This document shows positions 35,340-44,435 of a stretch of DNA of 64,000 bases, piece by piece. The notes below the pieces were generated by a model. That model worked only from the letters and a program-made list of their open reading frames with translations, was not told the origin of the DNA and did no database searches. Origin of the DNA: Pseudomonas sp. (lineage in GTDB: Bacteria > Pseudomonadota > Gammaproteobacteria > Pseudomonadales > Pseudomonadaceae). The first letter of the stretch is position 1, and the number at the start of each line of letters is the position of its first letter. A program made the translations under genes and the position numbers. The stretch is taken from the NCBI RefSeq assembly GCF_030150285.1, contig NZ_JASLGE010000053.1:54960-118959 (forward strand), read 5' to 3'.

Positions 35340-36386
35340 TTACACGTGGGTGTCGTTTTTCGCGTCGCCCGGCTTGGGTTCCTTCGCAGGAAAAATGACA
35401 CTGGCCGCGATGCCGATGGCCAGCACCACCAGCACCACCATCAGGCTGGTAGTGGGATCGATCTCGTAACCGTGACCAAACAAATGGTCCGTTGCATTCA
35501 GCGCCAGCTTGCCGGCGATAAAGAACAGCAAGGCAATCACCGCTTTTTCCAGGTGCACCAAATAGCGTTTCAGCGCCTCCAACACAAAGTACATGGTGCG
35601 CAGGCCCAAAATGGCGAACATCATGGCCGAGTACACGATCAACGGTTCACGGCTCACGGCAATCACCGCTGGCACGGAGTCGAAAGCGAACAGAATGTCC
35701 GACACTTCCACCACCACCACACACAGAAACAACGGCGTCGCAAACAGCGCGCCCTTGCCCGCCAGGGTCATGCCCTGGTTCTGCGGCTTGGTCAGTTCCT
35801 TTTCCAGCTCGGTGCGCGACACAAAAAAGTGATGGCCATGCAACTTGGGCCACACGGGAAACAGCTTCTTCGCAAAGCGGTAAGCAATGTGCCGGGAATA
35901 ATCCTCTTCTTCGTCTTCTTCCTTGCTGCGCAGCATCATGACCGCCGTCCAGCCCACGATCACCGCGAACAGCACTTCGACCCAGGGCCCCAACGCCAAC
36001 AGGCCCGTGCCGATGGCAACGAAGATCAAGCGGAACACAATGGCCCCGATAATGCCCCAGTACAGAACGCGGTGACGCAGCGCATCGGGCACTTTGAACC
36101 AGGCAAAGATCGCCATAAACACAAACAGGTTATCAACGCTGAGCACCTTCTCCAGCGCATAACCGGTCACGAACAGGCTGGCCACGGTGGGCCCATGTTC
36201 AACGTACAAGTAGCCTGCGAAGGCCAGTGAGATCAGCACCCAAAACACCGACCAGAGGGCCGCGTTGGTCAGCGTGATCGGCTTGTCGCTCTTGTGGGTG
36301 AACAGGTCGACTGCCAAGGCAAAGACCGCCAGCGCCACAAAAACAGCGATGGTCGTTGGCGGAAAGCCAATTGCCGTATTTTCCAT
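35340..36386 (-). CDS. TerC/Alx-family integral membrane protein (probable metal exporter)
   Basis: 348 residues from the ATG at 36386, with GAGGA just upstream. Seven to nine hydrophobic segments are present. The two family signatures are EKVLSVDNLFVFMAIFAWF, and DILFAFDSVPAVIAVSREP, both with conserved acidic residues inside membrane helices. The cytoplasmic loop after helix four has an acidic stretch (EEDEEEDYS). TerC/Alx/MeeF-type proteins are tied to tellurite resistance and manganese export; the latter is the better supported function for Alx relatives. It stands alone between a convergent autotransporter and a HAD phosphatase gene 133 bases upstream. Confidence 0.9.
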   Translation of the reverse strand: MENTAIGFPPTTIAVFVALAVFALAVDLFTHKSDKPITLTNAALWSVFWVLISLAFAGYLYVEHGPTVASLFVTGYALEKVLSVDNLFVFMAIFAWFKVPDALRHRVLYWGIIGAIVFRLIFVAIGTGLLALGPWVEVLFAVIVGWTAVMMLRSKEEDEEEDYSRHIAYRFAKKLFPVWPKLHGHHFFVSRTELEKELTKPQNQGMTLAGKGALFATPLFLCVVVVEVSDILFAFDSVPAVIAVSREPLIVYSAMMFAILGLRTMYFVLEALKRYLVHLEKAVIALLFFIAGKLALNATDHLFGHGYEIDPTTSLMVVLVVLAIGIAASVIFPAKEPKPGDAKNDTHV

Positions 36387-36519
36387 AATGTCCTCGAAGA
36401 TCAAAAACGTCAGGGCTCAGCCCGACTCATTGCCCAGGGTGCGTTGCACCGCCCATGTCACTTTTGCTCAGAACACGATAGGCCAATGCCCCTGTTGACG
36501 CGGTGTGTTTACGCCAGGC

Positions 36520-37194
36520 CTACAACTCTTCACGCAAGCACACATCGAGCGGGCGCTTGCGCCGCCACAGTGCATGAAATTCCCGCCAGTGCGGCTCTTG
36601 CGCGGCCCCCAGCATCTGTTCGTCGCCCCGGGTATCGCCCCAGGCGCGCAACGTGTAGCCGTCCAAAGGCCCGTATTGCGCCTCCAGCCGAATCACTTTT
36701 TGTTCGCAGCGGCAGTTGGTGCCCTCAATCTCCCCCGTCAGCACGCCATCCACAGCCACTAGCCGGGTACCGATCAAACCCACCCCCAACTTTTTCGCAA
36801 ACGGCGACAGCACCAGCTCGGGGGACGCTGAACAGAGCGTCACCGTTGCCTCTTGCGCCAGTTGGTCAGCAACAGTGACCAGGCCCGTCGGCCGCATAAG
36901 CTGCGACCATGAAGCCTCACAGAACGCTTCGGCGCGCTCTTTTACCCAGGCTTCCTTAGCCCCGGTCAGGTAGACCGTTATCAGTTTCTCTTTCAAATCG
37001 TTACGCGATATCCGGCCCAGCACGTAACACGCTGTGGATGGGATCATTCGCAGCAGCCGCATGAAAAACAAACGATTGCCAAACGCAAAGCGCAAAAACG
37101 GCACAAATGAATCGTGATACGTCAGCGTGCCGTCGAAATCGAATGCGGCCAGTGCCGGCTTTTCTGTAACGCGAGCGTTCAAAGTGTCGTTCAA
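36520..37194 (-). CDS. HAD-superfamily hydrolase, subfamily IB (phosphoserine phosphatase-like)
   Basis: 224 residues with the complete HAD signature: motif I DFDGTLT (nucleophile Asp20), motif II CSASPEL, a basic residue in motif III (CEQKVIRL) and motif IV WGDTRGDEQML. The helical cap between motifs I and II (FLRFAFGNRLFFMRLLRM) fits subfamily IB, which includes SerB-like and lysophosphatidic or phosphatidylglycerophosphate phosphatases. Hydrophobic patches in the cap hint at a membrane-near substrate, though this is weak. It probably removes phosphate from a small metabolite or lipid precursor. The substrate is not deducible. Confidence 0.88.
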   Translation of the reverse strand: MNDTLNARVTEKPALAAFDFDGTLTYHDSFVPFLRFAFGNRLFFMRLLRMIPSTACYVLGRISRNDLKEKLITVYLTGAKEAWVKERAEAFCEASWSQLMRPTGLVTVADQLAQEATVTLCSASPELVLSPFAKKLGVGLIGTRLVAVDGVLTGEIEGTNCRCEQKVIRLEAQYGPLDGYTLRAWGDTRGDEQMLGAAQEPHWREFHALWRRKRPLDVCLREEL

Positions 37195-37654
37195 CCTACT
37201 GATTCAGCCAATCGCAGGCTGCCTCCAAAAGTGTCTGACGCATGCACGCTTTAAGGGTTAACCCCTTGCCCATGCGCCCGTACGATAATGATGTGTGCCC
37301 GTGTGTGATGCGTCTCGGGCGTAGGCATGGCGTGAATACCGCCCATGCCGACTCATTGACGATGTGGCGTGCACTGCCGAGATCTTCAAGGCTGGCTGGC
37401 AATGTCGAGCCCCTCGCCGCCTCCGTCCGCGATGCAACGCCATGATCCGTCCGGGCAATTGTGCCAGCATTGTGCTGCGCAGTCCGGCCATTGCGTTCGA
37501 CCAAGTACGGCAAGGCCCCCAACGGTGAGCGCGGGGCAAGCCCCTCACAGGCTAGCTGTTCGGCCGCCAGCGTATTAAAGCTTTCACATTTTGTTAAGAA
37601 TTACCCTCTTATACTGCGGCACACCCTTCACTTGCCCCCCTGCCCGGTAGCCCA
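37195..37654. other. Intergenic region between divergent HAD phosphatase and ArnT-like genes
   Basis: 460 bases. Open frames exist (for example minus-strand 37196-37522) but their translations are Arg/Thr/Ala-rich with no domain, so I do not call them. The AT-rich part at 37570-37620 (containing TTTGTTAAGAATTACC) probably holds the promoter of the ArnT-like gene. Confidence 0.45.
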
Positions 37655-39121
37655 ATGCGCCTGACTCGCCCTTTTCTGCTGTTAACACTGCTGACCGGTT
37701 TGTTGATGTTCTTCATGCTGGGCAATCACCAATTACAGGGCTCGACCGAATCACGCGTGGCGGGGATCGCCATGCAAATGCACCTGAGCGACGACTGGGT
37801 CACGCCCTCCTTGCTCAACGTACCCTTCCTGGAAAAACCGCCGCTGAGCCTGTGGCTGGACGCCGGCGCGATACGCGTGTTCGGGGGTGAAGTGTTTGCC
37901 GTGCGCCTGGCGGCGGCCTTTGCCGGCTTTTTTTGCGTGTTGTTGCTGTACGCCATGTTGCGCACGCTCGGCCGCCCAACGGCACTGGCCTGGGTGGCAG
38001 CCGCGATGCTGGCAACCATGGGCAGCTTTTGGGCCAACTCACGCATGGTGGGTGAGGATGCGCTGCTGACGCTGGGCATCACCATGGCGTTGCTGGCGTT
38101 TTATCACGCCAGCCGCCAGGCCCATTTCGCCCGCGGCACCTGGCTGCTGTTTACCGCCGGGATTGTCATTGCGACCCTGAGCAAGGGCGTGCTGGGGCTG
38201 GCCATGCCGGGCGTGGTGATTTTTGTCTTTCTTGTGTGCGAAAGCCTGATGACCCGCCGTGTTGTCGTGCGCAATTGGTTGCGCCCCGCGCTGATGACGC
38301 TGCTCGGGCTGATTCCGTTGTTCATCTGGTTGTGCATGCTGTATCAGCGCGGCGGGATGCAAGCGGTCGGTGAGGTGTTATGGACCAACAGCGTCGGGCG
38401 CTTCAGCGGATCGTTTGTCGAAGCCGGGCATTACGAACCGTTTTACTACTACCTGCGAAAACTGCCCGAGACCTTCTTGCCCTGGAACCTGCTGACCTTT
38501 CTGGGTTTGTGGCACTTTCGCAAGCAGGTGCGCGACAACCCCTACCTGTTGTTTTTCTGCGTGTGGGTGCTGGCGCAATTTGTGCTGTTGAACCTCGCCT
38601 CCAGCAAACGCGCGGTGTACCTGATGTCGCTGGCACCTGCCGCCGCGGTGATCAGCGCCGAATACGCGTTTGTCGTGCTGCAGTGGCTGCGTGAAAAGAG
38701 CGCGACCTCGCCACTGGCCAGGTGCCTGAGCGTTTATCACCGTCCACTGGCGGCCACGCTGTTGGCCGGTGTGGTGGTGGCTTTTCTGATGGCAGCGCTG
38801 GCGGCCCCGCGCGCCGACAAAACCGATTCGTTCCAACCCATGGCGGCCCATGCACAAACCCTTGAGGCTCAAGGTAAACGCATCGCCCTGCTGCAACCCG
38901 ACGAGCGCCTGGGGGCGATGGTGTTTTACCGGCAGCAGCTACAAACGACGCTGGCGTCCCCCGCCGAGTTGCAAGCATTCCTCAGTGCATCACCCGATAA
39001 CATCGCCATTGTCGAGTACCCTGACGTGCTGGGCGTGCCCCTGAACATCCTGGACACGGTCAGCGTCGGGCGGCACCACTACTACTTTGTCAGCCTGCCC
39101 CCGGTATCGCCCGACCATTGA
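37655..39121 (+). CDS. ArnT-like glycosyltransferase (GT-C fold, family 83/39)
   Basis: 488 residues with about twelve membrane helices. The first periplasmic loop carries GSTESRVAGIAMQM, in the place of the catalytic acidic motif of ArnT/PMT enzymes, followed by WVTPSLLNVPFLEKPPLSLWLDA. ArnT proper transfers 4-amino-arabinose from undecaprenyl phosphate to lipid A; other members use different sugars. No other arn genes are adjacent, so the donor is uncertain. Downstream are a small unknown protein and, in opposite orientation, an Ais/PmrG-like phosphatase. That pairing recalls the ais-arn neighbourhood of enterics and suggests LPS modification. Confidence 0.87.
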   Translation: MRLTRPFLLLTLLTGLLMFFMLGNHQLQGSTESRVAGIAMQMHLSDDWVTPSLLNVPFLEKPPLSLWLDAGAIRVFGGEVFAVRLAAAFAGFFCVLLLYAMLRTLGRPTALAWVAAAMLATMGSFWANSRMVGEDALLTLGITMALLAFYHASRQAHFARGTWLLFTAGIVIATLSKGVLGLAMPGVVIFVFLVCESLMTRRVVVRNWLRPALMTLLGLIPLFIWLCMLYQRGGMQAVGEVLWTNSVGRFSGSFVEAGHYEPFYYYLRKLPETFLPWNLLTFLGLWHFRKQVRDNPYLLFFCVWVLAQFVLLNLASSKRAVYLMSLAPAAAVISAEYAFVVLQWLREKSATSPLARCLSVYHRPLAATLLAGVVVAFLMAALAAPRADKTDSFQPMAAHAQTLEAQGKRIALLQPDERLGAMVFYRQQLQTTLASPAELQAFLSASPDNIAIVEYPDVLGVPLNILDTVSVGRHHYYFVSLPPVSPDH

Positions 39122-39205
39122 TCTCGAGCAAGGGAGCGTCACTTGGCGTGGCCGATTACCCAGCATTGGCTACGCTCCAAGGCATTTCCAGCCAAGGAGC
39201 CTGTC

Positions 39206-39697
39206 ATGGCCATCCGTATTACCAGCAAAACCTTGAGCGATTACGACGCGCAACGGGCCTTCAACACGGCCACGGCGTACCTGCGCACATCGGACCTCGC
39301 CCTTTACCTGATCAAGAACCTTGAGCACAGCAAAAAAGTCACGCTCAACGTGGAGGTCTGCGCTGACCCCTCGCCCGCCAATGCCGACACGTGCGACGCG
39401 GGCAACCTCGTGTGGAACCTGCACGGTGCCGCGCTGGCAGGTCAGCCTGAAGTGATCGCCAACGCCTCTGCCGAACAACAGGCCTACCTCGCCAGCCAGT
39501 GGCGCTTGATGCACCTGTTGGCCCAGGCCTGCGAGCAACTGAATGCTGACCTCAACTTCCGCGATGCCGATGCCACCTGGCCGTGGCTGGATGAGGACAC
39601 ACTCAGTGCCCGCGATATCGAAACGGCCGTGGCCCGTGAACTCAACACACAACCCCTGCCTGACGGGCAAAGCTGGAACCGCGTGCTCAAGGCCTGA
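39206..39697 (+). CDS. Conserved-looking protein of unknown function
   Basis: 163 residues from the ATG at 39206, which has AAGGAG six bases upstream; an earlier in-frame ATG at 39143 lacks one. It is a soluble alpha/beta-type sequence without signal peptide or membrane segment, rich in Ala, Asn and acidic residues, with a central helix QAYLASQWRLMHLLAQACEQ. I recognise no family. It lies 84 bases after the ArnT-like gene and ends at a strong terminator, so it may be co-transcribed with it. Confidence 0.7.
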   Translation: MAIRITSKTLSDYDAQRAFNTATAYLRTSDLALYLIKNLEHSKKVTLNVEVCADPSPANADTCDAGNLVWNLHGAALAGQPEVIANASAEQQAYLASQWRLMHLLAQACEQLNADLNFRDADATWPWLDEDTLSARDIETAVARELNTQPLPDGQSWNRVLKA

Positions 39698-39703
39698 AAC
39701 GAC

Positions 39704-39729
39704 AACGCCCGGCACAAGGGCCGGGCGTT
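39704..39729 (+). terminator. Rho-independent terminator between convergent genes
   Basis: AACGCCCGGC and GCCGGGCGTT form a perfect 10-bp stem with a 6-base loop, six bases after the stop of the unknown gene. A short T-run follows. It also lies 12 bases past the stop of the convergent phosphatase gene. Confidence 0.8.
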
Positions 39730-39741
39730 TCGCGGTACACG

Positions 39742-40464
39742 TTACAGCGGCGGGGCATCACGTGCGGGGCTATTGAAGGCCAGCGGCTGGGCTAAAATAC
39801 GCCCCCAGTCGGCAGGCTCGATATAGCCCAGCATTTGCGGATGAGCGCCGGCATGGGCGACGCTGACAAACATCGTTGAACCAAAGGCCACCGGTGTATC
39901 CGTCGGCACCTGCATGTCCGTTTCCAGTTGATCCATGCATTCGCTATGGGTCACCAGCACCAGGTTGCGACCGGGCACCTTGTGCTCCAGAACATCACGC
40001 AACATCGTGCCCCGACAGTTGAACAGCCAGTCTTGGGCTTCTACCGGGCGGACGAACATCGCATCTGCCGTTTGCCGGGCCCGCGTCAGCAGGCTGCTGA
40101 ACACATCGGCATTGTTCAGCCCCAGTTGCCTGAAATCTGCCCCCAAGCCCTGCGCAACCGCCTCACCCCGCACCGTGACACCATCGGCCGGGCCCAGGCA
40201 CGGGGTGGTCGAACGGTCACAGCGCTCCACATGGCGCACCAGCGCAACCACATCGCCTTGCGCCCAACGCTGGGCCAGGGCCTCGACGCGCCGGGCATTC
40301 TCAGGCTCGGCCAGGTTCGGTGCCGCACCGGGGGCCATCAGGTGCAGCGTCAGTGCTGTGGCCAGCACACCCGCACCGATCACCACACATGCATTTCGAT
40401 AACGCCCCACCCATGAGCGCAGCATTGCGCGCTTGGCCCCCGCCAAACGTAGACTCAGTATCAC
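39742..40464 (-). CDS. Histidine phosphatase, Ais/PmrG-like (LPS heptose phosphate phosphatase type)
   Basis: 240 residues from a GTG at 40464; an ATG at 40425 is an alternative, and neither has a strong ribosome site. A single hydrophobic segment (ACVVIGAGVLATALTLHLM) works as membrane anchor or uncleaved signal. The periplasmic part holds the histidine phosphatase core: RHVERCD with the phospho-accepting His, LLTRARQTA, and the second His in VTHSECMD. Cysteines near the active site match the Ais branch. Ais/PmrG removes phosphate from heptose II of the LPS core in enterics. The convergent ArnT-like gene supports an envelope role. Confidence 0.82.
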   Translation of the reverse strand: MILSLRLAGAKRAMLRSWVGRYRNACVVIGAGVLATALTLHLMAPGAAPNLAEPENARRVEALAQRWAQGDVVALVRHVERCDRSTTPCLGPADGVTVRGEAVAQGLGADFRQLGLNNADVFSSLLTRARQTADAMFVRPVEAQDWLFNCRGTMLRDVLEHKVPGRNLVLVTHSECMDQLETDMQVPTDTPVAFGSTMFVSVAHAGAHPQMLGYIEPADWGRILAQPLAFNSPARDAPPL

Positions 40465-40797
40465 AGTGCAACTACTCCCACATGAATGGTGCTGGCCATC
40501 ACCCTAAAGCGCGAAGATGACAAGAGGTGCATGGCCGACGGGTCAGTGACGAAAACACAGTGCCTGACGGTGCTGGCCGTAGATTAAAAAAACAGACATT
40601 GGAGGCAGGTGAAAGGAATGTGAAAAAAATGCGATGAGGCCCCGACAGACCGGGAAGGGTCGGTTTATTTTTTATATAAAAACGTTTCAGCTCTGAGTTT
40701 TACCGCCGATAAAGCCCGACACACTGACTCGACTGGGCGAAAAAATATAAACCTCCAGCGAGCCCGGATCTTGCGTGCACCGCTCCTGGAGATTGTT
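40465..40797. promoter_or_regulatory. Region upstream of the chemoreceptor gene
   Basis: 333 bases without a gene. CCGAC at 40642-40646 and GTCGG at 40659-40663 form a hairpin followed by TTTATTTTTT on the plus strand, terminator-like although no plus-strand gene precedes it. The FliA-type promoter at 40687-40712 is listed separately. Confidence 0.45.
40687..40712 (+). promoter_or_regulatory. Candidate FliA (sigma-28) promoter
   Basis: GCCGATAA at 40705-40712 is an exact -10 element of the flagellar sigma factor. A partial -35 (TCAG, consensus TCAAG or TAAA) lies at 40687-40690 with 14 bases between. It is 85 bases before the chemoreceptor start, and chemoreceptors are typical FliA targets. 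The -35 is imperfect. Confidence 0.55.
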
Positions 40798-42720
40798 ATG
40801 AACACCTGGCTGAACAACATCAGCGTTAATTTAAAACTGGCCTTGGGCTTTGGCCTGGTCTTGGCCCTGACGTGCCTGATGGCCATCGGTAGCTGGTTTA
40901 GCCTGGACACGCTGATTGATCGCAGTAACTGGATGAGCGATATCACCCGCCTCAACACAGCGCTGACCAATATGCGGGTGGCGCGCCTGCAATACATGCT
41001 GACCAACGGCGACGAAACCGCGGCGCAGAATGTGCAAAAGACCCTGCGGGCCTTCATGGACCAACAGGACGCGCTGATCGCTCGCTTCACCAGCCCGCAA
41101 AACCTCACGTTACTCACAGAACAGCGTGCCATCAGCAACCAGTACGAAAGCGCTCTGGCCACCATGCGCAAGGCCTACGTGGAATCTGCCAGCGCCCGCG
41201 ACACCCTGGACCGCAGCGCCAAAACCGCCCTGGCCGCGATTGATGCCCTCGAAACCCGCGTACTGCAACGCGACGCCGGTGACGCCGGTCGCTTTGAGCA
41301 ATACCAGGCCGAAACCCGCGTGCGCGAGCAGTTCTTGCAGGCCCGAGACGTTGCCCGCGCCTATACCGCGTCACCGTCACCGGCCGCCGAGCGCGCAGCG
41401 CAGGCTCAACTGAGTGCGGCCAAGGCCAGCCTTGACGCCCTGACGCGTCACTTCGGCGACACGGCCCCCGACACCTTGCGCACCCTGAGCGAAGCGATTG
41501 CCCAATACACCTCGGCGCTAAAAGTATTTGCCAGCACCGACACCACCATTGCCGACGTGCGCAAAGACATGACCGATTACGGCTACGGCATTCTTGAGCG
41601 CAGCGACAAGCTCTACGCCCTCCAACTGGAGCGCCGTGATATCGAAAGCGCCCAGGCCAACACACTGCAACTGATCACCACCTTGCTGGTGCTGCTGTTC
41701 GGCGCGGGTGCCGCAATCATCATTACCCGCCAGATCACCCGCCCGCTGCGCGAAACGCTGGCCGTCGTAGAGCGTATTGCCGGAGGCGATCTGAGCCAGG
41801 ACCTGCACGTCACACGCCGCGACGAACTGGGCATGTTGCAGCAGGGCATTGCCCACATGGGGGTGACCTTGCGCGACTTGATCGGCGGCATTCGCGACGG
41901 CGTCACCCAAATCGCCAGCGCCGCCGAAGAACTGTCGGCCGTAACCGAACAGACCAGTGCCGGGGTGAACAGCCAAAAGGTCGAGACCGATCAAGTGGCC
42001 ACGGCCATGCACGAAATGACCGCCACCGTGCAAGAAGTCGCGCGCAATGCCGAACAGGCGTCGCAAGCCGCGGCGGCTGCCGACACACAAGCGCGCCAAG
42101 GCGACGATGTGGTGAACCAGGCGATTGATCAAATCGAGCGCCTGGCCGTCGAAGTGGGCCGTTCAACGCAAGCCATGACAATGTTGCAGGCCGAAAGTGA
42201 CAAGATCGGCAGCGTGATGGACGTAATCAAGGCCGTCGCGGAGCAAACCAACCTGCTGGCCCTGAACGCCGCCATCGAAGCCGCCCGTGCGGGTGAAGCC
42301 GGGCGCGGGTTTGCCGTGGTCGCGGATGAAGTACGCGGGTTGGCGCAACGCACACAGAAGTCCACCGAAGAGATTCAAACCCTGGTCGGTGCCCTGCACA
42401 GCGGCACACAACACGTGGCCAGCGTAATGAACACCAGCCGCGCCCTGACCGACAGCAGCGTCCTCCTGACCCGCCAGGCGGGGACCGCCTTGCAGGGCAT
42501 CACCCACACCGTGTCGAACATTCAACTGATGAACCAGCAAATCGCCGCCGCCGCCGAACAACAGAGCAGCGTGGCCGAAGAGATCAGCCGCAGCATCATC
42601 AACGTACGCGACGTCTCGGAACAAACCGCAGCGGCCAGCGACGAGACCGCCAAATCCAGTGTCGAACTGGCCCGCCTGGGCACCCAACTGCAAGAAATGG
42701 TCAGCCACTTCAAGGTGTGA
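40798..42720 (+). CDS. Methyl-accepting chemotaxis protein
   Basis: 640 residues from the ATG at 40798, with GGAG seven bases upstream. Transmembrane helix 1 is LALGFGLVLALTCLMAIGSW. A periplasmic, wholly helical ligand-binding region of about 255 residues follows, a size that fits the helical bimodular (HBM) type of McpS rather than a short four-helix bundle. Helix 2 is LLVLLFGAGAAIII, then a HAMP domain and the cytoplasmic signalling hairpin with the invariant tip EQTNLLALNAAIEAARAGE. It controls CheA in flagellar chemotaxis. Organic acids are known HBM ligands; the ligand here is a guess. A FliA promoter candidate lies upstream. Confidence 0.93.
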   Translation: MNTWLNNISVNLKLALGFGLVLALTCLMAIGSWFSLDTLIDRSNWMSDITRLNTALTNMRVARLQYMLTNGDETAAQNVQKTLRAFMDQQDALIARFTSPQNLTLLTEQRAISNQYESALATMRKAYVESASARDTLDRSAKTALAAIDALETRVLQRDAGDAGRFEQYQAETRVREQFLQARDVARAYTASPSPAAERAAQAQLSAAKASLDALTRHFGDTAPDTLRTLSEAIAQYTSALKVFASTDTTIADVRKDMTDYGYGILERSDKLYALQLERRDIESAQANTLQLITTLLVLLFGAGAAIIITRQITRPLRETLAVVERIAGGDLSQDLHVTRRDELGMLQQGIAHMGVTLRDLIGGIRDGVTQIASAAEELSAVTEQTSAGVNSQKVETDQVATAMHEMTATVQEVARNAEQASQAAAAADTQARQGDDVVNQAIDQIERLAVEVGRSTQAMTMLQAESDKIGSVMDVIKAVAEQTNLLALNAAIEAARAGEAGRGFAVVADEVRGLAQRTQKSTEEIQTLVGALHSGTQHVASVMNTSRALTDSSVLLTRQAGTALQGITHTVSNIQLMNQQIAAAAEQQSSVAEEISRSIINVRDVSEQTAAASDETAKSSVELARLGTQLQEMVSHFKV

Positions 42721-42726
42721 CGGCCG

Positions 42727-42994
42727 GTTGAAAAGATCGCGAGCAAGCTCGCTCCTACGCGCGCCCCTTGAACCACGCGGGTCTCGCACCGGTTTTACGC
42801 AGCGGGACCTGTAGGAACGAGCTTGCTCGTGATCTGTTGATCTGGTTTTTGATCCAAGGGCCCCCTTGAACCACGCGGGTCTCGCGCCGGTTTTGCGCAG
42901 CGGGACCTGTAGGAACGAGCTTGCTCGTGATCTGTTGATCTGGTTTTTGATCCTAGGGCCCCCTTAAACCACGCGGGTTTCGCGCCGGGTTATT
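42727..42994. repeat. REP element and 98-bp tandem repeat array
   Basis: An inverted-orientation REP (AAAAGATCGCGAGCAAGCTC) at 42729-42756 is followed by two nearly identical 98-bp units (42764-42861 and 42862-42959) and a partial third (42960 to about 42991). Each full unit holds CCTTGAACCACGCGGGTCTC, then CCGGTTTT, CAGCGGGACC, and a REP core with ACGAGCTTGCTCGT and GATCTGTTGATCTGG. The last partial copy ends at the sulP stop codon. Confidence 0.9.
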
Positions 42995-44435
42995 CGGGGT
43001 GAACGCGGGCGCGGCGCAGCAGTTTTTTGCTGCGCTCCGACAGGTGCAGTACGCGCAGGTGCTTGCCAGCCTTGCGGTAGCGTTCACGCACCGTGTCCAG
43101 AGCCGCAAGGGCCGAATAATCGACAAGGCTCAGGTGGCTGCAATCGAGCGTCACTTGCGCCGGGTCATTGGCCGGGTCGAACTGTTTGATAAAGGCCGTG
43201 GTGGACGCAAAAAACAGCGTGCCGTGCATCCGGTACACCTTACTGCCGTCCGCTTCCAGGTGAGTGTCTGCGTACAGTTGGCGGGCCTGCTGCCAGGCAA
43301 AGTTCAGCGCCGCTATGATGATGCCGCAGAACACGGCAAACGCCAGGTCGGTGAATACGGTGACCACCGTGACCGCCACAATCACCAGCACATCGTTGAG
43401 CGGCACTTTGTTCAGCACCCGCAGCGAAGCCCAGGCAAACGTCTGCTGCGACACCACAAACATTACCCCCACCAGTGCCGCCAGCGGGATGCGCTCGATA
43501 TACGGCGACAGAAACAGCACAAACAACAGGATCATGACCCCGGCCGTGACGCCGGACAGCCGCCCGCGCCCACCGGAACTGAGGTTGACCACGGTTTGCC
43601 CGATCATCGCGCAACCGCCCATGCCGCCAAACACTCCCGAGACCATGTTGGCCGCCCCCAGCGCCACGCATTCGCGGTCCGGGAAGCCGCGGCTTTCAGT
43701 GACTTCATCTGTCAGGTTGAGGGTGAGCAGGGTTTCCAGCAGCCCCACCATGGCCATCAAAAACGCATAAGGCGCAATGATTTGCAGGGTGCTCCACGTC
43801 CAGGCAATGTCCGGTAGGCTAAACGTCGGCAGGCCACCCGCGATTTGCGCCATATCCCCCAAGGTGCGGGTGGGCAGGCCCAGCGCATACACCGCCAGCC
43901 CCACGCTCAAAATGGCCACCAGCGCCGGCGGCGCGGCGCGGGTCAAGCGCGGCAGTAGATAAACAATCGCCATGGTCAGCGCCACCAGCCCAACCATCAC
44001 GTACAACGGTGTGCCCGTGAGCCAATGGTCGCCGTCCTTGAAGTGGTCCAGTTGCGCCAGCGCAATCACAATCGCCAAACCGTTCACAAACCCCAACATC
44101 ACCGGGTGCGGCACCATGCGTACCAGCTTGCCCAGCTTGAGCAAACCAAATGCCAGCATGATCAACCCGCTCAACAGCACGGTGGCCAGCAGGTACTGCA
44201 CGCCGTGTTGCACCACCAGTGCAACGATCACCACCGCCATGGAGCCGGCCGCGCCAGACACCATGCCCGGCCGACCGCCGAATAGCGCCGTCAGCGTGCA
44301 AATAAAGAAGGCCCCATACAAACCCATCAGCGGGTTGAGATGAGCCACCAGCGCAAACGCGATGCACTCGGGCAGCAAAGCAAACGACGTCGTGAGTCCG
44401 GCCAGGACATCCGCGCGCAGACGGGAAAATTTCAT
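42990..44435 (-). CDS. SulP-family anion transporter with STAS domain
   Basis: 481 residues from the ATG at 44435 (TAGGT just upstream; an in-frame earlier start is less likely). About ten to twelve membrane helices start with RADVLAGLTTSFALLPECIAFALVA, the SulP signature, with GMGGCAMIGQTVVNLSSGGRGRLSG in the centre. A C-terminal STAS domain carries VTLDCSHLSLVDYSALAALD. SulP proteins move sulfate, bicarbonate, dicarboxylates or chloride by symport or exchange. Ion choice cannot be read here, and no carbonic anhydrase lies next to it. Its stop lies within the last repeat of the 98-bp array. Confidence 0.92.
   Translation of the reverse strand: MKFSRLRADVLAGLTTSFALLPECIAFALVAHLNPLMGLYGAFFICTLTALFGGRPGMVSGAAGSMAVVIVALVVQHGVQYLLATVLLSGLIMLAFGLLKLGKLVRMVPHPVMLGFVNGLAIVIALAQLDHFKDGDHWLTGTPLYVMVGLVALTMAIVYLLPRLTRAAPPALVAILSVGLAVYALGLPTRTLGDMAQIAGGLPTFSLPDIAWTWSTLQIIAPYAFLMAMVGLLETLLTLNLTDEVTESRGFPDRECVALGAANMVSGVFGGMGGCAMIGQTVVNLSSGGRGRLSGVTAGVMILLFVLFLSPYIERIPLAALVGVMFVVSQQTFAWASLRVLNKVPLNDVLVIVAVTVVTVFTDLAFAVFCGIIIAALNFAWQQARQLYADTHLEADGSKVYRMHGTLFFASTTAFIKQFDPANDPAQVTLDCSHLSLVDYSALAALDTVRERYRKAGKHLRVLHLSERSKKLLRRARVHPE

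Noticed and set aside
36387..36519. Possible manganese (yybP-ykoY) riboswitch before the TerC gene
   Set aside because: Such switches precede some terC/alx genes, but I could not find the conserved core. Only a simple GGGCTGAGCCC hairpin is visible.
37196..37522. 108-residue minus-strand frame after the ArnT-side gap
   Set aside because: Arg/Ala/Thr-rich with no family features; probably chance in GC-rich DNA.
37585..37612. PmrA-type box before the ArnT-like gene
   Set aside because: One GTTAAG half-site is present, but the second half at the required five-base spacing is missing.
42764..42994. CRISPR-like array
   Set aside because: The 98-bp units are contiguous tandem copies with no unique spacers, and no cas genes lie nearby.
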